From NCBI GenBank assembly GCA_034430335.1, contig DAOUES010000103.1, forward strand, positions 1 through 6,854: DNA of 6,854 bases, in the 5' to 3' direction. Source of the DNA: JAFGOY01 sp034430335. Lineage in GTDB: Bacteria; Chloroflexota; Anaerolineae; Aggregatilineales; UBA3940. A model generated the notes under the pieces. It made no database searches. It was given only the letters and a program-made list of their open reading frames with translations, and was not told where the DNA came from. Positions 1-6,060 of this stretch are shown here, in pieces. The translations under genes were made by a program, and so were the position numbers. The first letter of the stretch is position 1. Every line of letters begins with the position of its first letter.

Positions 1-571
1 AACCCGGCGCAATCGCGTTGACGTTGATTCCCATCGCGGCCAGCTCGTTTGCCATTGCACGGGTCAGCCCGGCGACGCCGCTCTTGGCTGCCGTGTAGGA
101 CGGCACACGTATGCCGCCCTGAAAAGACAGCATCGACGCAATGTTGATAATCTTGCCTTCGCCTCGCAGGGCCATTACCTTCGCAGCGGCCTGAGAGAGG
201 AAAAAGAGCGCCTTGAGATTGATCTGCAGCACGTCGTCCCAATCGCCTTCACCGAACTCAAGCAGCGCTGCCCGGCGGATGATCCCCGCATTGTTGACGA
301 GGATGTCGAGCCGCCCCATCTCTGATTCGATCTGCGCTACCAGCTTTTCGAAGTCGCCCGGCGTGGCCGTGCGCAGATCGCACTGCACCCCGCTGAAACG
401 CCGCCCCAGCGCGGTGATCATCGCCCCGGTTTCCTTGACTTCCAGGTAGTCCAGCGCGACGATGTCGGCACCGGCTTCGGCCAGCCCCATCGCGCATCCC
501 TGACCCAATCCACGCGCCGCCCCGGTCACCAGGGCGACTTTTCCATCCAGATTGAACAAATCCAGTATCAT
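1..571 (-). CDS. kduD: KduD-type SDR dehydrogenase (2-dehydro-3-deoxy-D-gluconate 5-dehydrogenase), 3' end cut by window
   Basis: Cytoplasmic NAD-dependent short-chain dehydrogenase that reduces 2,5-diketo-3-deoxygluconate to 2-keto-3-deoxygluconate (KDG) in uronate catabolism. The frame is open from ATG 571 to the window edge, giving 190 of about 253 residues. Visible SDR marks are the cofactor motif TGAARGLG (16-23), NNAG (93-96), N118, catalytic S146 and the Y159-xxx-K163 pair. The stretches KIINIASMLSFQGGIRVPSY (140-159) and NVNAIAPG (183-190) closely match E. coli KduD as I remember it, which makes KduD more likely than a generic SDR. The start lies 11 bp after the stop of the isomerase gene, with AAAGGA upstream, so the two are probably translated from one mRNA. 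No damage is seen. The missing part is the C-terminal substrate-binding region. Confidence 0.93.
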   Translation of the reverse strand, partial: MILDLFNLDGKVALVTGAARGLGQGCAMGLAEAGADIVALDYLEVKETGAMITALGRRFSGVQCDLRTATPGDFEKLVAQIESEMGRLDILVNNAGIIRRAALLEFGEGDWDDVLQINLKALFFLSQAAAKVMALRGEGKIINIASMLSFQGGIRVPSYTAAKSGVAGLTRAMANELAAMGINVNAIAPG

Positions 572-582
572 CGCCGATCCTT

Positions 583-1401
583 TTAGAGGCCCAGTTTGCG
601 CAGCACAGGCACCGTCTCGCTGACCCACCCAAGGATCGGATCATTGACCGTCGCCTGGACACGCTGGTTGCCAGCCAGGAACCACAGATAGTAGGTGGTG
701 TAGCCCGGTGCGCTGACCACCGTGTGGTAGCCGTTAGGCATCATGTGGATGCTGTTGTTGCGGATGGTGAAGTTCTCGCTTTCGTCCTGCTCATTGTAGT
801 AGCAGCACAGACCAAAGCCGTCGTTGGGGTTGACCCTGAAGTAGTACATCTCTTCGTGGTAGGCTTCCTGCGGCAGATTATCGACCTGATGCTTGTGCGG
901 GGGGTAGGTGCTCCAGTTGCCCGACGGGGTGAACGTCTCGCCGGCGATCAGCCGCCGCGCCGGTAGATCGGGTTGGGAGGCCAGCGTGAGGATTTGATGG
1001 TAGTCCCGCGAGAAGTTGGCCGCGCCCCAGGTACCGGTTGCAACCTGTTCCGGGCCGATCACGTAGGGCGCGGTTTCGAGATCGCTCGGTGCGCTGGGCA
1101 GCGCAATTTCCACTGCTCCCTCGGCCTCGATGCTGAATGATGTGCCAGCGGGAATGTAGACCGAATGCGGTTTGCCTGCAAATACATTCGGGCGTCCGCC
1201 GACGCTCTCGAAGCGCGTCCCGTCAATCTCGAAGGTCGCCTTTCCACCCAGCAGCACCGCCAGGATTTCGCGGTCTCCGGCCTCCGCCTGATAGCTTTCT
1301 CCCGCCGCAAGGCGAAGATACCCAAAGTCGAGTAGCTTACAGGGGTTGTGCGGTAGATCGTTCAAGCCTGTACCGGCTGATAGATAAGCATGGTATTTCA
1401 T
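583..1401 (-). CDS. iolB: KduI/IolB-family isomerase, IolB-like, probably acting as the uronate isomerase of this operon
   Basis: Two-domain cupin isomerase of 272 residues, full length for the family. IolB converts 5-deoxy-glucuronate to 2-deoxy-5-keto-gluconate in inositol catabolism; the homologous KduI converts 4-deoxy-5-keto-uronate to 2,5-diketo-3-deoxygluconate. The C-terminal cupin carries GNWSTYPPHKH (161-171), E183/E184 and GYH (224-226). H169, H171, one of the glutamates and H226 are the expected metal ligands. These motifs, and GDREILAVLLGG (42-53), resemble IolB much more than E. coli KduI as I remember them. The ATG at 1401 has a strong AAGGAG (1409-1414) 7 nt upstream. The gene lies between GH88 and kduD and no other inositol gene is visible, so I infer a KduI-like role. 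Family assignment is firm; substrate is not. Confidence 0.9.
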   Translation of the reverse strand: MKYHAYLSAGTGLNDLPHNPCKLLDFGYLRLAAGESYQAEAGDREILAVLLGGKATFEIDGTRFESVGGRPNVFAGKPHSVYIPAGTSFSIEAEGAVEIALPSAPSDLETAPYVIGPEQVATGTWGAANFSRDYHQILTLASQPDLPARRLIAGETFTPSGNWSTYPPHKHQVDNLPQEAYHEEMYYFRVNPNDGFGLCCYYNEQDESENFTIRNNSIHMMPNGYHTVVSAPGYTTYYLWFLAGNQRVQATVNDPILGWVSETVPVLRKLGL

Positions 1402-1478
1402 TTCTTAGCTCCTTGCGCCCTATTTGTCTGACGTTCGCCAATCGCTCTAATCATATGTTTCTTGAATTCCCTGGCCGG

Positions 1479-2642
1479 TCACCAGTACAGTTCCCGGTCC
1501 GGGTTGAGGGTGCGGGCCAGCGCCTCCAGGTAAAAATAATCGCCCCAGAGATTGCCTTCGTCGACCCCCACCGCCTTCGGCTTGTCGTAAACCCCATGCA
1601 GCAGAAGGGCATTGGATTCGATCCCGTCGCCGGGAGTGTAATATCGGACCAGCGAGGCCAGAATGGTCTCCGCCGCCGATTGGTAGCGCCGCTTCCGCTC
1701 GCCATCGGGCAGCAGCTTCGATAGTTCCTGCAAGCCGCACACGGCGATGGCCGCCGCCGAGCTGTCGCGTTCTTCTTCGCTGCCATCGTCGAACACCAGG
1801 TCCCAGTACGCGACGTAATCCGCCGGCAGGTGATCCAGGAAATAATCGGCGCAGCGCTCTGCCGTGCGCAGGAATTTCTCGTCGCCGGTATGCCGGTAGC
1901 TCAGGCTAAAGCCGTAGATCGCCCAGGCCTGCCCGCGTGCCCAGCAGGATGTATCGGCGTATCCCTGTACGGTGCTGCCCCGCAGCGGCTCACCGGTTTC
2001 GACGTCCCAGTAGAAGATGTGATAGGTGGTGCTGTCGGGCCGCACGACGTGATCGCGCAGTTGGGCGGCGTGGTGGTGGGCGGCGCTGGCGAAACGCGGC
2101 TCGCCGGTTTCGGCGCTGGCCCAGTAGAGTAGGGGCATGTTCATCAGGCTGTCGATGATCGTGCTGCCGCGCTGTTCCGGGTGATCGAGGTTTCCCCAGG
2201 CCTGGACGATCCCCACCTTTTCGAGATAGCGGGCCATGAGGTGGTCGGCGGCCTTTAGCGCCGTCTGTTTTGCCTGCGTATTACCGGTCAGCCGCCAGGG
2301 AGCGACACAGGCCAGTGTGTAGAGAAATCCCACGTCGTGGGTATCCAGGTCGATTTTGTTTTTGAGCCGTTCGACAAAGCTCTGGATGTACCGCTCCGCT
2401 CCCCGGCGATACACGTCGCTGCCGGTCAGGTCGTACGCCAGCCAGAGCATCCCTGGCCAGAAGCTGGTCGTCCAGCCGAAGTTGCCGCCTTCATCGAATC
2501 CATTCCGTGCGCGGCGTAGGGTGTAGACGTTTCCAATGGTAGTATCGTCCGGGAAACGATCACCAAAGGTGATCAGGTTCGTGTCGATGGTTTGCAGCGC
2601 CCGCTGGACGGCTTGCTTTGCATCGAGGGTTTTCGTAATCAT
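1479..2642 (-). CDS. GH88 unsaturated glucuronyl hydrolase
   Basis: Hydrolyses the non-reducing-end 4,5-unsaturated uronic acid from oligosaccharides made by polysaccharide lyases; the freed sugar rearranges to 4-deoxy-5-keto-uronate, the substrate of the next steps. The 387 residues cover a whole (alpha/alpha)6-barrel enzyme. THDVGF places D103 and STIIDSLMNMPLLYWA places D164, which align with catalytic D88 and D149 of Bacillus sp. GL1 UGL; the spacing of 61 is identical. H208 (TYH), Q226 (QGY) and R236 (WARGQAW) keep the same offset of 15 from the active-site residues I remember. There is no signal peptide, so it acts in the cytoplasm on imported oligosaccharides. ATG 2642 follows AAAGGGA and is the first gene of the operon; 77 bp separate it from the isomerase. 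GH105 is the nearest alternative. The polysaccharide (glycosaminoglycan, pectin or another) cannot be told. Confidence 0.93.
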   Translation of the reverse strand: MITKTLDAKQAVQRALQTIDTNLITFGDRFPDDTTIGNVYTLRRARNGFDEGGNFGWTTSFWPGMLWLAYDLTGSDVYRRGAERYIQSFVERLKNKIDLDTHDVGFLYTLACVAPWRLTGNTQAKQTALKAADHLMARYLEKVGIVQAWGNLDHPEQRGSTIIDSLMNMPLLYWASAETGEPRFASAAHHHAAQLRDHVVRPDSTTYHIFYWDVETGEPLRGSTVQGYADTSCWARGQAWAIYGFSLSYRHTGDEKFLRTAERCADYFLDHLPADYVAYWDLVFDDGSEEERDSSAAAIAVCGLQELSKLLPDGERKRRYQSAAETILASLVRYYTPGDGIESNALLLHGVYDKPKAVGVDEGNLWGDYFYLEALARTLNPDRELYW

Positions 2643-2986
2643 CCAGTCCCTTTCAAATAACAGTGGTGGTCAAGCCTGAAGTCCGGTGCAGGTTGCCTGA
2701 TCCGTGACAGATGCAGCCCGACTCGGCAGGTCGATGCCTGGATGGTGAAACCTGGTTCTAACGTTTTGCGTAGCTTTCGCTTTTTAGAGTGCCGGAGGCG
2801 GCTTTTAAAAGATGGATTTGATAACAAATAGCCTCATCAAGCTAAGCTTTTGCCCTGTTTAGACGATTTTTAGAGCTAAAGACGCTCCAAATCACTTACC
2901 TACGCAATCCGTTAGAATGAGAAAAAACTGATGGCAGTGCGTCTTGCAAATACAGTGCAAATAACTTTGCAATTTGCAACACCGTT
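2643..2986 (-). other. Long 5' leader of the uronate operon (predicted)
   Basis: Stretch between the predicted leftward transcription start (about 2986) and the GH88 ATG, roughly 340 nt. Its first 45 nt carry the left TTGCAA cluster. A small GC hairpin GCCG-GAGG-CGGC lies at about 2791-2802 and a short palindrome CCGACTCGG near 2719. It has no T-run-backed terminator in the sense direction and no riboswitch that I recognise. One 62-codon reading frame (TTG 2827 to TGA 2639) overlaps the GH88 ATG as ATGA; I do not call it a gene. Ribosome binding for GH88 is AAAGGGA just before 2642. Confidence 0.4.
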
Positions 2987-2991
2987 TGCAG
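2944..2991. promoter_or_regulatory. Left TTGCAA operator cluster, over the uronate-operon start site
   Basis: Exact TTGCAA hexamers lie at 2944-2949, 2967-2972 and 2974-2979, with near matches GTGCAA at 2955-2960 and TTGCAG at 2986-2991. Successive centres are 11, 12, 7 and 12 bp apart, close to one helical turn for most of them. The box at 2986-2991 falls on the predicted transcription start of the leftward promoter and the others run just downstream, a layout that suits repression. The LacI-family protein encoded at 3344 is the likely binder; this is inferred from position only. Confidence 0.6.
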
Positions 2992-2992
2992 A

Positions 2993-3021
2993 ATCGTAGC
3001 ACAGTATGCCCCGCGAGTCAA
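2993..3021 (-). promoter_or_regulatory. Sigma-70-type promoter of the uronate operon
   Basis: On the minus strand TTGACT (3021-3016) is followed by exactly 17 bp and then TACGAT (2998-2993). A TG one base before the -10 gives an extended -10 (TGCTACGAT). TTGACT matches the consensus -35 at 5 of 6 positions and TACGAT the -10 at 4 of 6. It points at the GH88 gene and predicts a start near 2986, inside the left TTGCAA cluster. No other well-spaced leftward promoter was found nearer to 2642. Confidence 0.6.
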
Positions 3022-3078
3022 GATGGAATCCAGGTGGAAGCTTTCGGAGATTGCGGTAAAACGAGCCGCCCATAAGGG

Positions 3079-3106
3079 AAAAAAACTGAGCGACAGCGCT
3101 CTTTTT
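3079..3106. terminator. Bidirectional intrinsic terminator between the two divergent promoters
   Basis: Stem GAGCG (3088-3092), loop ACAG, stem CGCTC (3097-3101), followed on the plus strand by T5 (3102-3106). An A7 run (3079-3085) precedes it and gives a T7 tract on the minus strand. The A and T runs can also pair to lengthen the stem past a small internal loop. It lies between the leftward and rightward promoters, so it can only stop stray transcripts crossing the control region. Confidence 0.6.
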
Positions 3107-3133
3107 AGGCGTAAAAGCGATCACTCAGCCGGG

Positions 3134-3266
3134 TTGCAAACAAAAGCAAAGGGGACCATAGGACGGAAATACTTTCTTGCAAACCTTGCAAATATTTGCA
3201 TTGATCTACTGCAAATTTTGCAAAATCCCCTTGCCTGTTCGGAGATTATCAAATATACTCTTGCAA
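3134..3266. promoter_or_regulatory. Right TTGCAA operator cluster around the lacI promoter
   Basis: Exact TTGCAA hexamers lie at 3134-3139, 3177-3182, 3186-3191, 3218-3223 and 3261-3266, with near matches at 3196-3201 (TTGCAT) and 3209-3214 (CTGCAA). Two pairs share one geometry, six bases, three-base spacer, six bases: 3177-3191 and 3209-3223, with centres 32 bp (about three turns) apart just upstream of the -35. The last box covers the predicted lacI start site. This suggests autoregulation and, with the left cluster about 200 bp away, possible looping. Confidence 0.6.
3231..3259 (+). promoter_or_regulatory. Promoter of the lacI-family gene
   Basis: TTGCCT (3231-3236), a 17-bp spacer and TATACT (3254-3259) match the sigma-70 boxes at 4 and 5 of 6 positions. 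The predicted start is near 3266, directly on a TTGCAA box. The leader of about 78 nt contains AGGCCC (3272-3277), which can pair either with GGGCCT (3314-3319) or, through its GCCC, with GGGC (3287-3290); the meaning of this is unclear. Confidence 0.6.
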
Positions 3267-3343
3267 AACACAGGCCCGGAAAAGCAGGGCTCGTGTTACG
3301 GGATCGAAGATAAGGGCCTTTAAATTTGTAGCAGGGATCAGCT

Positions 3344-4378
3344 TTGACAGCCTACGACTCTAAACCTCAGACTACCAACCGCATCTATCAGCGCGACATA
3401 GCCGAACGGGCTGGCGTCTCGATCAGCACGGTTTCCCGTGTCCTGAGCAACGTGGGAGGTATCAGCGAGAGCGTGCAGCGGCGAGTCCTTGCCGCCGCCG
3501 CCGACCTTGGCTACGAGAGCAGCGATGCAAAACAGACAACCGTTCTTCAGAACGTCAGCCTGCTGACCAGCCTGCACCTGACTCCCTCGCTCGATCCGTT
3601 TCACGCCGACGTGCTGAACGGGGTCGAGGTGGCATGCAGCGAGGAAGGAGTCCACCTGAGCTATGCGACCTTCGGCAACGGCTCGTCCAATGCCGACATG
3701 GTGCTCCACCGGCTCCGCCAGAACCCGGTCGATGGCCTGCTGCTGCTGTCGCTCGATGATCAGGCGCTCATCGAGAAAATCCGCGCGCTGAACCTGCCGA
3801 TGGTCATGATCAACATCGACAACCGCGAGGTACCCGAAGACACCTTCCTGCCCGACAATTACCAGGGGGCGCTGCTTGCCATGCACTACCTGATCGACTG
3901 TGGTCACCGGCGGATTTTACACATCACCTGGCCGACGCGGAGCACGCTTCGCCGCCGCACCGAAGTCTATCAAGCTGCCCTGGAAGAGACAGGAATCCCC
4001 TACGATCCTCGCCTGGTTGTCGAGACGGAGATCAACGCCGAGGAAACCTACAAGGTGATGACTCACCGGCTGGCGCAGGAGGAACCCGACTTCACGGCGG
4101 TCTTTTGCGCCAACGACCTTTCCGCGATGGGATTCATGCGCGCCGCGCAGGAAATCGGGCTGCGCATTCCCCAGGATGTTTCGGTGATCGGATTCGACGA
4201 CATCGCAGCAGCAGCGTTTTTATCCCCTCCTCTGACCACCATACGGATCGAATCCGGGGAACTGGGCGCACTGGCCCTGCGCCGCCTGATCGACCGGGCG
4301 GCTGCGCCAAATATGACGCCCATCCGGGTTTCCCTCGCCTGCCGCCTGATTGAACGCCAGTCTGTAGCCAGTCTGTAG
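3344..4378 (+). CDS. LacI-family transcriptional regulator
   Basis: Repressor-type regulator of 344 residues that probably controls the divergent uronate operon and its own transcript, with an uronide or sugar as effector. The N-terminal helix-turn-helix is RDIAERAGVSISTVSRVLSN (17-36), followed by helix 3 ending in LGY (55-57). The periplasmic-binding-protein-like effector domain follows, with CANDLSAMGF and VSVIGFDDI typical of the family near the C-terminus. The start is TTG 3344: a TAG at 3329-3331 in the same frame rules out upstream starts, and AGGGA lies 6 nt ahead. The linker after LGY is odd: it is about three residues shorter than in PurR and lacks the usual hinge-helix A-x-x-L pattern. 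The gene ends within an 11-bp tandem repeat. A GH42 remnant follows 57 bp later in the same direction, so the two were probably one transcript. Confidence 0.95.
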   Translation: MTAYDSKPQTTNRIYQRDIAERAGVSISTVSRVLSNVGGISESVQRRVLAAAADLGYESSDAKQTTVLQNVSLLTSLHLTPSLDPFHADVLNGVEVACSEEGVHLSYATFGNGSSNADMVLHRLRQNPVDGLLLLSLDDQALIEKIRALNLPMVMINIDNREVPEDTFLPDNYQGALLAMHYLIDCGHRRILHITWPTRSTLRRRTEVYQAALEETGIPYDPRLVVETEINAEETYKVMTHRLAQEEPDFTAVFCANDLSAMGFMRAAQEIGLRIPQDVSVIGFDDIAAAAFLSPPLTTIRIESGELGALALRRLIDRAAAPNMTPIRVSLACRLIERQSVASL

Positions 4379-4388
4379 CCAGTCTGTA
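4356..4388 (+). repeat. 11-bp tandem repeat, three copies, at the lacI-family stop codon
   Basis: GCCAGTCTGTA occurs three times in exact tandem (4356-4366, 4367-4377, 4378-4388). The TAG stop of the regulator (4376-4378) spans the second and third copies. Because 11 is not a multiple of three, a one-copy allele would read on to a TGA that overlaps the GH42 ATG at 4436 as ATGA; two or more copies keep the present stop. Confidence 0.9.
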
Positions 4389-4435
4389 GTCAGCCTTCAA
4401 GTTCACAGGCAATATAACCAAAAGGAATTGAGCTT

Positions 4436-4820
4436 ATGACGCCTGTCCCGGCGATCGGGACGGCGCGGTCGCTCCTTGCCCTTCGACTCCCGGAAACCAT
4501 CTATGGCGGCGGTATCCTGATCATGTCATTCTTCAGCGGGATTGTGGACGAGAACGATCGTATATGGCCCCAGGGCTGTTCGCCTTCGTTCCGGGCGATG
4601 CTGGGGCTGTTGGTGGAGGAATATTTGTCCTACGCTCAGGGAGAGGTCAATGCTTTTCAGAATCGATGTTGGTCAGCGTTTCGACTGCCACCTGTGAAGC
4701 GACATCATCCGCCTGCAAGTGGCTGAACCCATCGCCACCTATCTCCACGACTACTATAGTGGCCGCCCAGCGATCACCTGTCACCGGTACGGCAGCGGCG
4801 AATGCTACTATAGTAGATAG
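4436..4820 (+). pseudogene. Remnant of a GH42 beta-galactosidase (C-terminal region), frameshifted and truncated
   Basis: GH42 enzymes remove beta-galactosyl residues and are about 650-700 residues long. Here about 128 codons remain. From about 4500 the frame reads ILIMSFFSGIVDENDRIW, then LGLLVEEYLSYAQGEVNAF, typical of the GH42 trimerisation domain. At 4654-4657 a run of four T shifts the frame by one; continuing in the next frame gives FRIDVGQRFDCHL, then TGA (4695-4697) where the family has tryptophan (TGG), then SDIIRLQVAEPIATYLHDYY, SGRPAITCHRYGSGECYY and TAG (4818-4820). The catalytic barrel is missing, so an internal deletion probably joined the start region to the C-terminal part. 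The ATG at 4436 with AAAAGGAA upstream looks like the original start. A hairpin GTCCCG-GCGAT-CGGGAC (4445-4461) follows it. The reading stops a few bases before the candidate left end of the insertion sequence. It cannot make an active enzyme. Confidence 0.85.
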
Positions 4821-4865
4821 TATAAATTCAGTAGATCGAAAAAGCCCCTCGAAGTTCGTTAAAGT

Positions 4866-4905
4866 GTAGTTGGACAAACACTGAGAACAACGAGGAGCCA
4901 ACTAC
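4866..4905 (+). promoter_or_regulatory. Hairpin enclosing the transposase ribosome binding site
   Basis: GTAGTTGG (4866-4873) and CCAACTAC (4898-4905) form a perfect 8-bp inverted repeat with a 24-nt loop. The loop contains the best Shine-Dalgarno match, GAGGAG (4892-4897), right against the stem, and the ATG follows six bases after it. A transcript entering from outside would carry the full hairpin, which could limit transposase translation, as known for IS10 and IS50. Confidence 0.5.
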
Positions 4906-4911
4906 GATCTT

Positions 4912-6060
4912 ATGGTAACACTGAACTACCAGCAAGTGCGCGATGAGTACATGAACATGATGAACAATCACATTGAGTTGAAAACAAACAGTACCAAAGC
5001 CGATCAAGAGATGGTGATTGACCTATTGGGCCTCGCTGCCGTGAATAGATGCTCGCTCAACACCGCTTGCGAAAGCGTGCATGATGCCCCCACCAGCCCG
5101 GCGATCCTGTATCAACTACGGCAGGGCTGGCTGGATGATCTTGATCTTGGTGAAGTCGAGGAGCAACTCAATAACCTGCTGATTGAACTTCTCCCCGACT
5201 ATATTCAAGGCCGACAACACGAAGTGGCGATTGACCTGACCAACGTTCCATATCACGGAAAAGCCTGCCGCGATGACGATGAAATCCGTCGCTCAATGGC
5301 CAAATCTGGCACAACCCACTTTCACACCTATGCCAGTGCCTATCTCGTCAAGAACAACAAGCGGGTCACGCTGGCGATCACCTACTGCTGGGCGCATGAC
5401 AACTGCTTCGATATCTTGCTGCGGTTACTCTCCCGTTTGGAAGAACTCGATATCGGTCTCAAGCGGCTGCTGGTTGACCGTGAGTTCTACTCAACGCAGA
5501 TCATTCGTTTTCTCAATCAGCAGAACTGGCAAAGCATTATGGCCATCCCCGCACGTGGAGAAACACTGAAAACACTCAAGAAAGAAACCGCGCGCAGCCA
5601 TCAACGACTCTACACCGTTTCCAGTCAAGAGCATGGGAAGGAACCTTTCACCTTGCATGTTGTCTGTCGCTATTCCAAAGGGCGACGGGGCAAACGTGGT
5701 ATTGACCGCTTCCTCTTTGCGGTACTTGGTCGTCCCTGGACGGGGACACCAGGCCAATTAGCCGAGAAATACCGGCGGCGCTTTGGTGTGGAAACCAGCT
5801 ATCGCCTGATGAACAAGGTGCGGGTTCGCACCACATCCCGCGACCCGAAACTGCGCTTGTTATTCTTTGTCCTGGCCTTTACCTTGCTCAATCTCTGGGT
5901 CTATCTCCAATGGGCGGTGCTGGCTGTTCCGCGTCGCGGTGGCCGCTGGCTCGACCACAGCTTGCTTCGACTGGCTCGATTCATTGATTTCTTGCGGGAT
6001 GCGATCCGCGAAGTCCGAAAACCTGTACGTGAAGTGTCACGTCCTGTATGCGTTTTTTAA
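4912..6060 (+). CDS. ISH3/IS4-type DDE transposase
   Basis: Transposase of 382 residues, apparently intact, that cuts and joins the ends of its own insertion sequence. The RNase H-fold triad can be placed: D108 in AIDLTNVPYHG, D189 in LLVDREFY and E294 in RRRFGVETSY. The last motif continues into YRLMNKVRVRTTSRDPKLRL and resembles the YREK signature of IS4-like enzymes, with E-to-K spacing one longer than in IS4. As I remember the families, FGxETSYR followed by RTTxRDPxLRLL points to ISH3. A hydrophobic stretch (LLFFVLAFTLLNLWVYLQWA) follows, common in these proteins. The start is ATG 4912, with GAGGAG 14 nt upstream inside a hairpin. Base composition looks less GC-rich than in the uronate genes, in line with recent arrival. 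It lies directly after the GH42 remnant. Confidence 0.85.
   Translation: MVTLNYQQVRDEYMNMMNNHIELKTNSTKADQEMVIDLLGLAAVNRCSLNTACESVHDAPTSPAILYQLRQGWLDDLDLGEVEEQLNNLLIELLPDYIQGRQHEVAIDLTNVPYHGKACRDDDEIRRSMAKSGTTHFHTYASAYLVKNNKRVTLAITYCWAHDNCFDILLRLLSRLEELDIGLKRLLVDREFYSTQIIRFLNQQNWQSIMAIPARGETLKTLKKETARSHQRLYTVSSQEHGKEPFTLHVVCRYSKGRRGKRGIDRFLFAVLGRPWTGTPGQLAEKYRRRFGVETSYRLMNKVRVRTTSRDPKLRLLFFVLAFTLLNLWVYLQWAVLAVPRRGGRWLDHSLLRLARFIDFLRDAIREVRKPVREVSRPVCVF

Noticed and set aside
1036..1045. GGTTGCAACC palindrome with a TTGCAA core inside the isomerase gene
   Set aside because: It is a single box within conserved coding sequence, with no partner nearby; chance is sufficient.
2781..2812. GC hairpin with flanking T and A runs in the leader, as an attenuator
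   Set aside because: The stem is only four pairs and no clean T-run follows it on the transcribed strand.
2912..3124. 70-codon minus-strand reading frame in the control region
   Set aside because: It runs through the terminator, promoter and TTGCAA boxes, has no good ribosome binding site and resembles no known protein.
2944..3266. TTGCAA boxes as replication iterons or a CRISPR array
   Set aside because: The repeated unit is only six bases with irregular spacing, there are no equal spacers, and no replication or cas gene is present.
3023..3313. 96-codon plus-strand reading frame upstream of lacI
   Set aside because: It covers the lacI promoter and operator boxes; composition reflects the A-rich boxes, not coding.
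3338..3907. 189-codon frame antisense to the regulator gene
   Set aside because: It is the mirror of a clear LacI-family gene; the sense strand has family motifs throughout.
4564..4869. 101-codon frame over the GH42 remnant
   Set aside because: GH42 similarity lies in the other two plus frames; this one has none.
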